A stretch of DNA of 64,000 nt. It comes from Niabella sp. GTDB lineage: Bacteria; Bacteroidota; Bacteroidia; Chitinophagales; Chitinophagaceae. The translations under genes and the position numbers were made by a program. Of this stretch, positions 63,969 through 64,000 are shown one piece after another. Positions within the stretch are counted from its first letter, which is position 1, and every line of letters starts with the position of its first letter. The stretch spans positions 529,708 to 593,707 of the forward strand of contig JAGIAT010000002.1 in assembly GCA_017744715.1 (NCBI GenBank), in the 5' to 3' direction. The notes below the pieces were generated by a model that made no database searches, was not told where the DNA came from, and saw nothing but the letters and a program-made list of their open reading frames with translations.

Positions 63969-64000
63969 TTATCGGACAGCCAATCTTCTCTCAGTTATTA
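63969..64000 (-). CDS. Possible last codons of a gene beyond the right edge
   Basis: One minus-strand frame is open from the edge and reads ITERRLAVR before a stop at 63971-63969. It lies 60 bp before the UUCG terminator, which needs a gene upstream of it. The segment is far too short to identify. Confidence 0.25.
   Translation of the reverse strand, partial: ITERRLAVR

Overview
The window comes from a member of the Bacteroidota, most likely family Chitinophagaceae (a Niabella-like genus is my best guess, not proven). The reasons are two SusC/RagA receptors, one SusD, an ECF sigma/FecR pair, many lipoproteins, HxlR and FCD-type GntR regulators, and promoter-like TAnnTTTG boxes close to start codons in place of Shine-Dalgarno leaders. 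There is no rRNA, CRISPR array or recognisable insertion sequence. One tRNA is present (Arg, anticodon CCT).

Layout. 1-3990 (minus): ECF sigma factor, FecR anti-sigma and the first part of an STN-type SusC receptor, which runs off the left edge. 4636-9023: a stand-alone sialidase-like protein, a DUF1304 membrane protein, a PEP mutase/isocitrate lyase-like protein and an unknown membrane-anchored protein. 9313-11899: a 61-residue secreted peptide ORF with its own terminator, then a TPR histidine kinase and a response regulator. 12054-12895: a tandem array of 169-bp palindromic units. 12981-19811: a compact plus-strand run of mostly uncharacterised genes. It holds four small proteins, an unknown 164-residue protein, two DUF4407-type membrane/coiled-coil proteins, a J-domain protein with a C-terminal transglutaminase-like domain, a four-helix membrane protein and a DUF6979-like protein. 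This is the best candidate for an undescribed system.

19961-32063 is a sialic acid utilisation locus. The minus-strand genes, in transcription order, are susC, susD, a NanA-type lyase, a NanM-type mutarotase, an MFS transporter, a sialidase and an AGE-family epimerase. A divergent GntR/FadR regulator lies beside a perfect 7-3-7 inverted repeat in the shared promoter region. Together these would release sialic acid outside the cell, import it, interconvert its anomers, cleave it to ManNAc and epimerise it to GlcNAc. Later GlcNAc catabolism is not in the window.

32527-45126: an AraC regulator divergent from a membrane protein/lipoprotein pair; an ECF sigma, HEAT-repeat membrane protein and two DUF4097 proteins; a second TPR histidine kinase/response regulator pair; two paralogous lipoproteins; a methyltransferase and two envelope proteins. 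45432-57734 is mainly housekeeping: tRNA-Arg, a ferredoxin reductase, Mfd, small regulators, methyltransferases, a DUF1080 lipoprotein, a two-heme cytochrome, a 2-oxoacid:ferredoxin oxidoreductase beta subunit and a Sua5/YrdC protein. 58136-63629 (minus) is a CzcCBA-type heavy-metal efflux operon. The right edge carries a UUCG-loop terminator and possibly the last codons of another gene.
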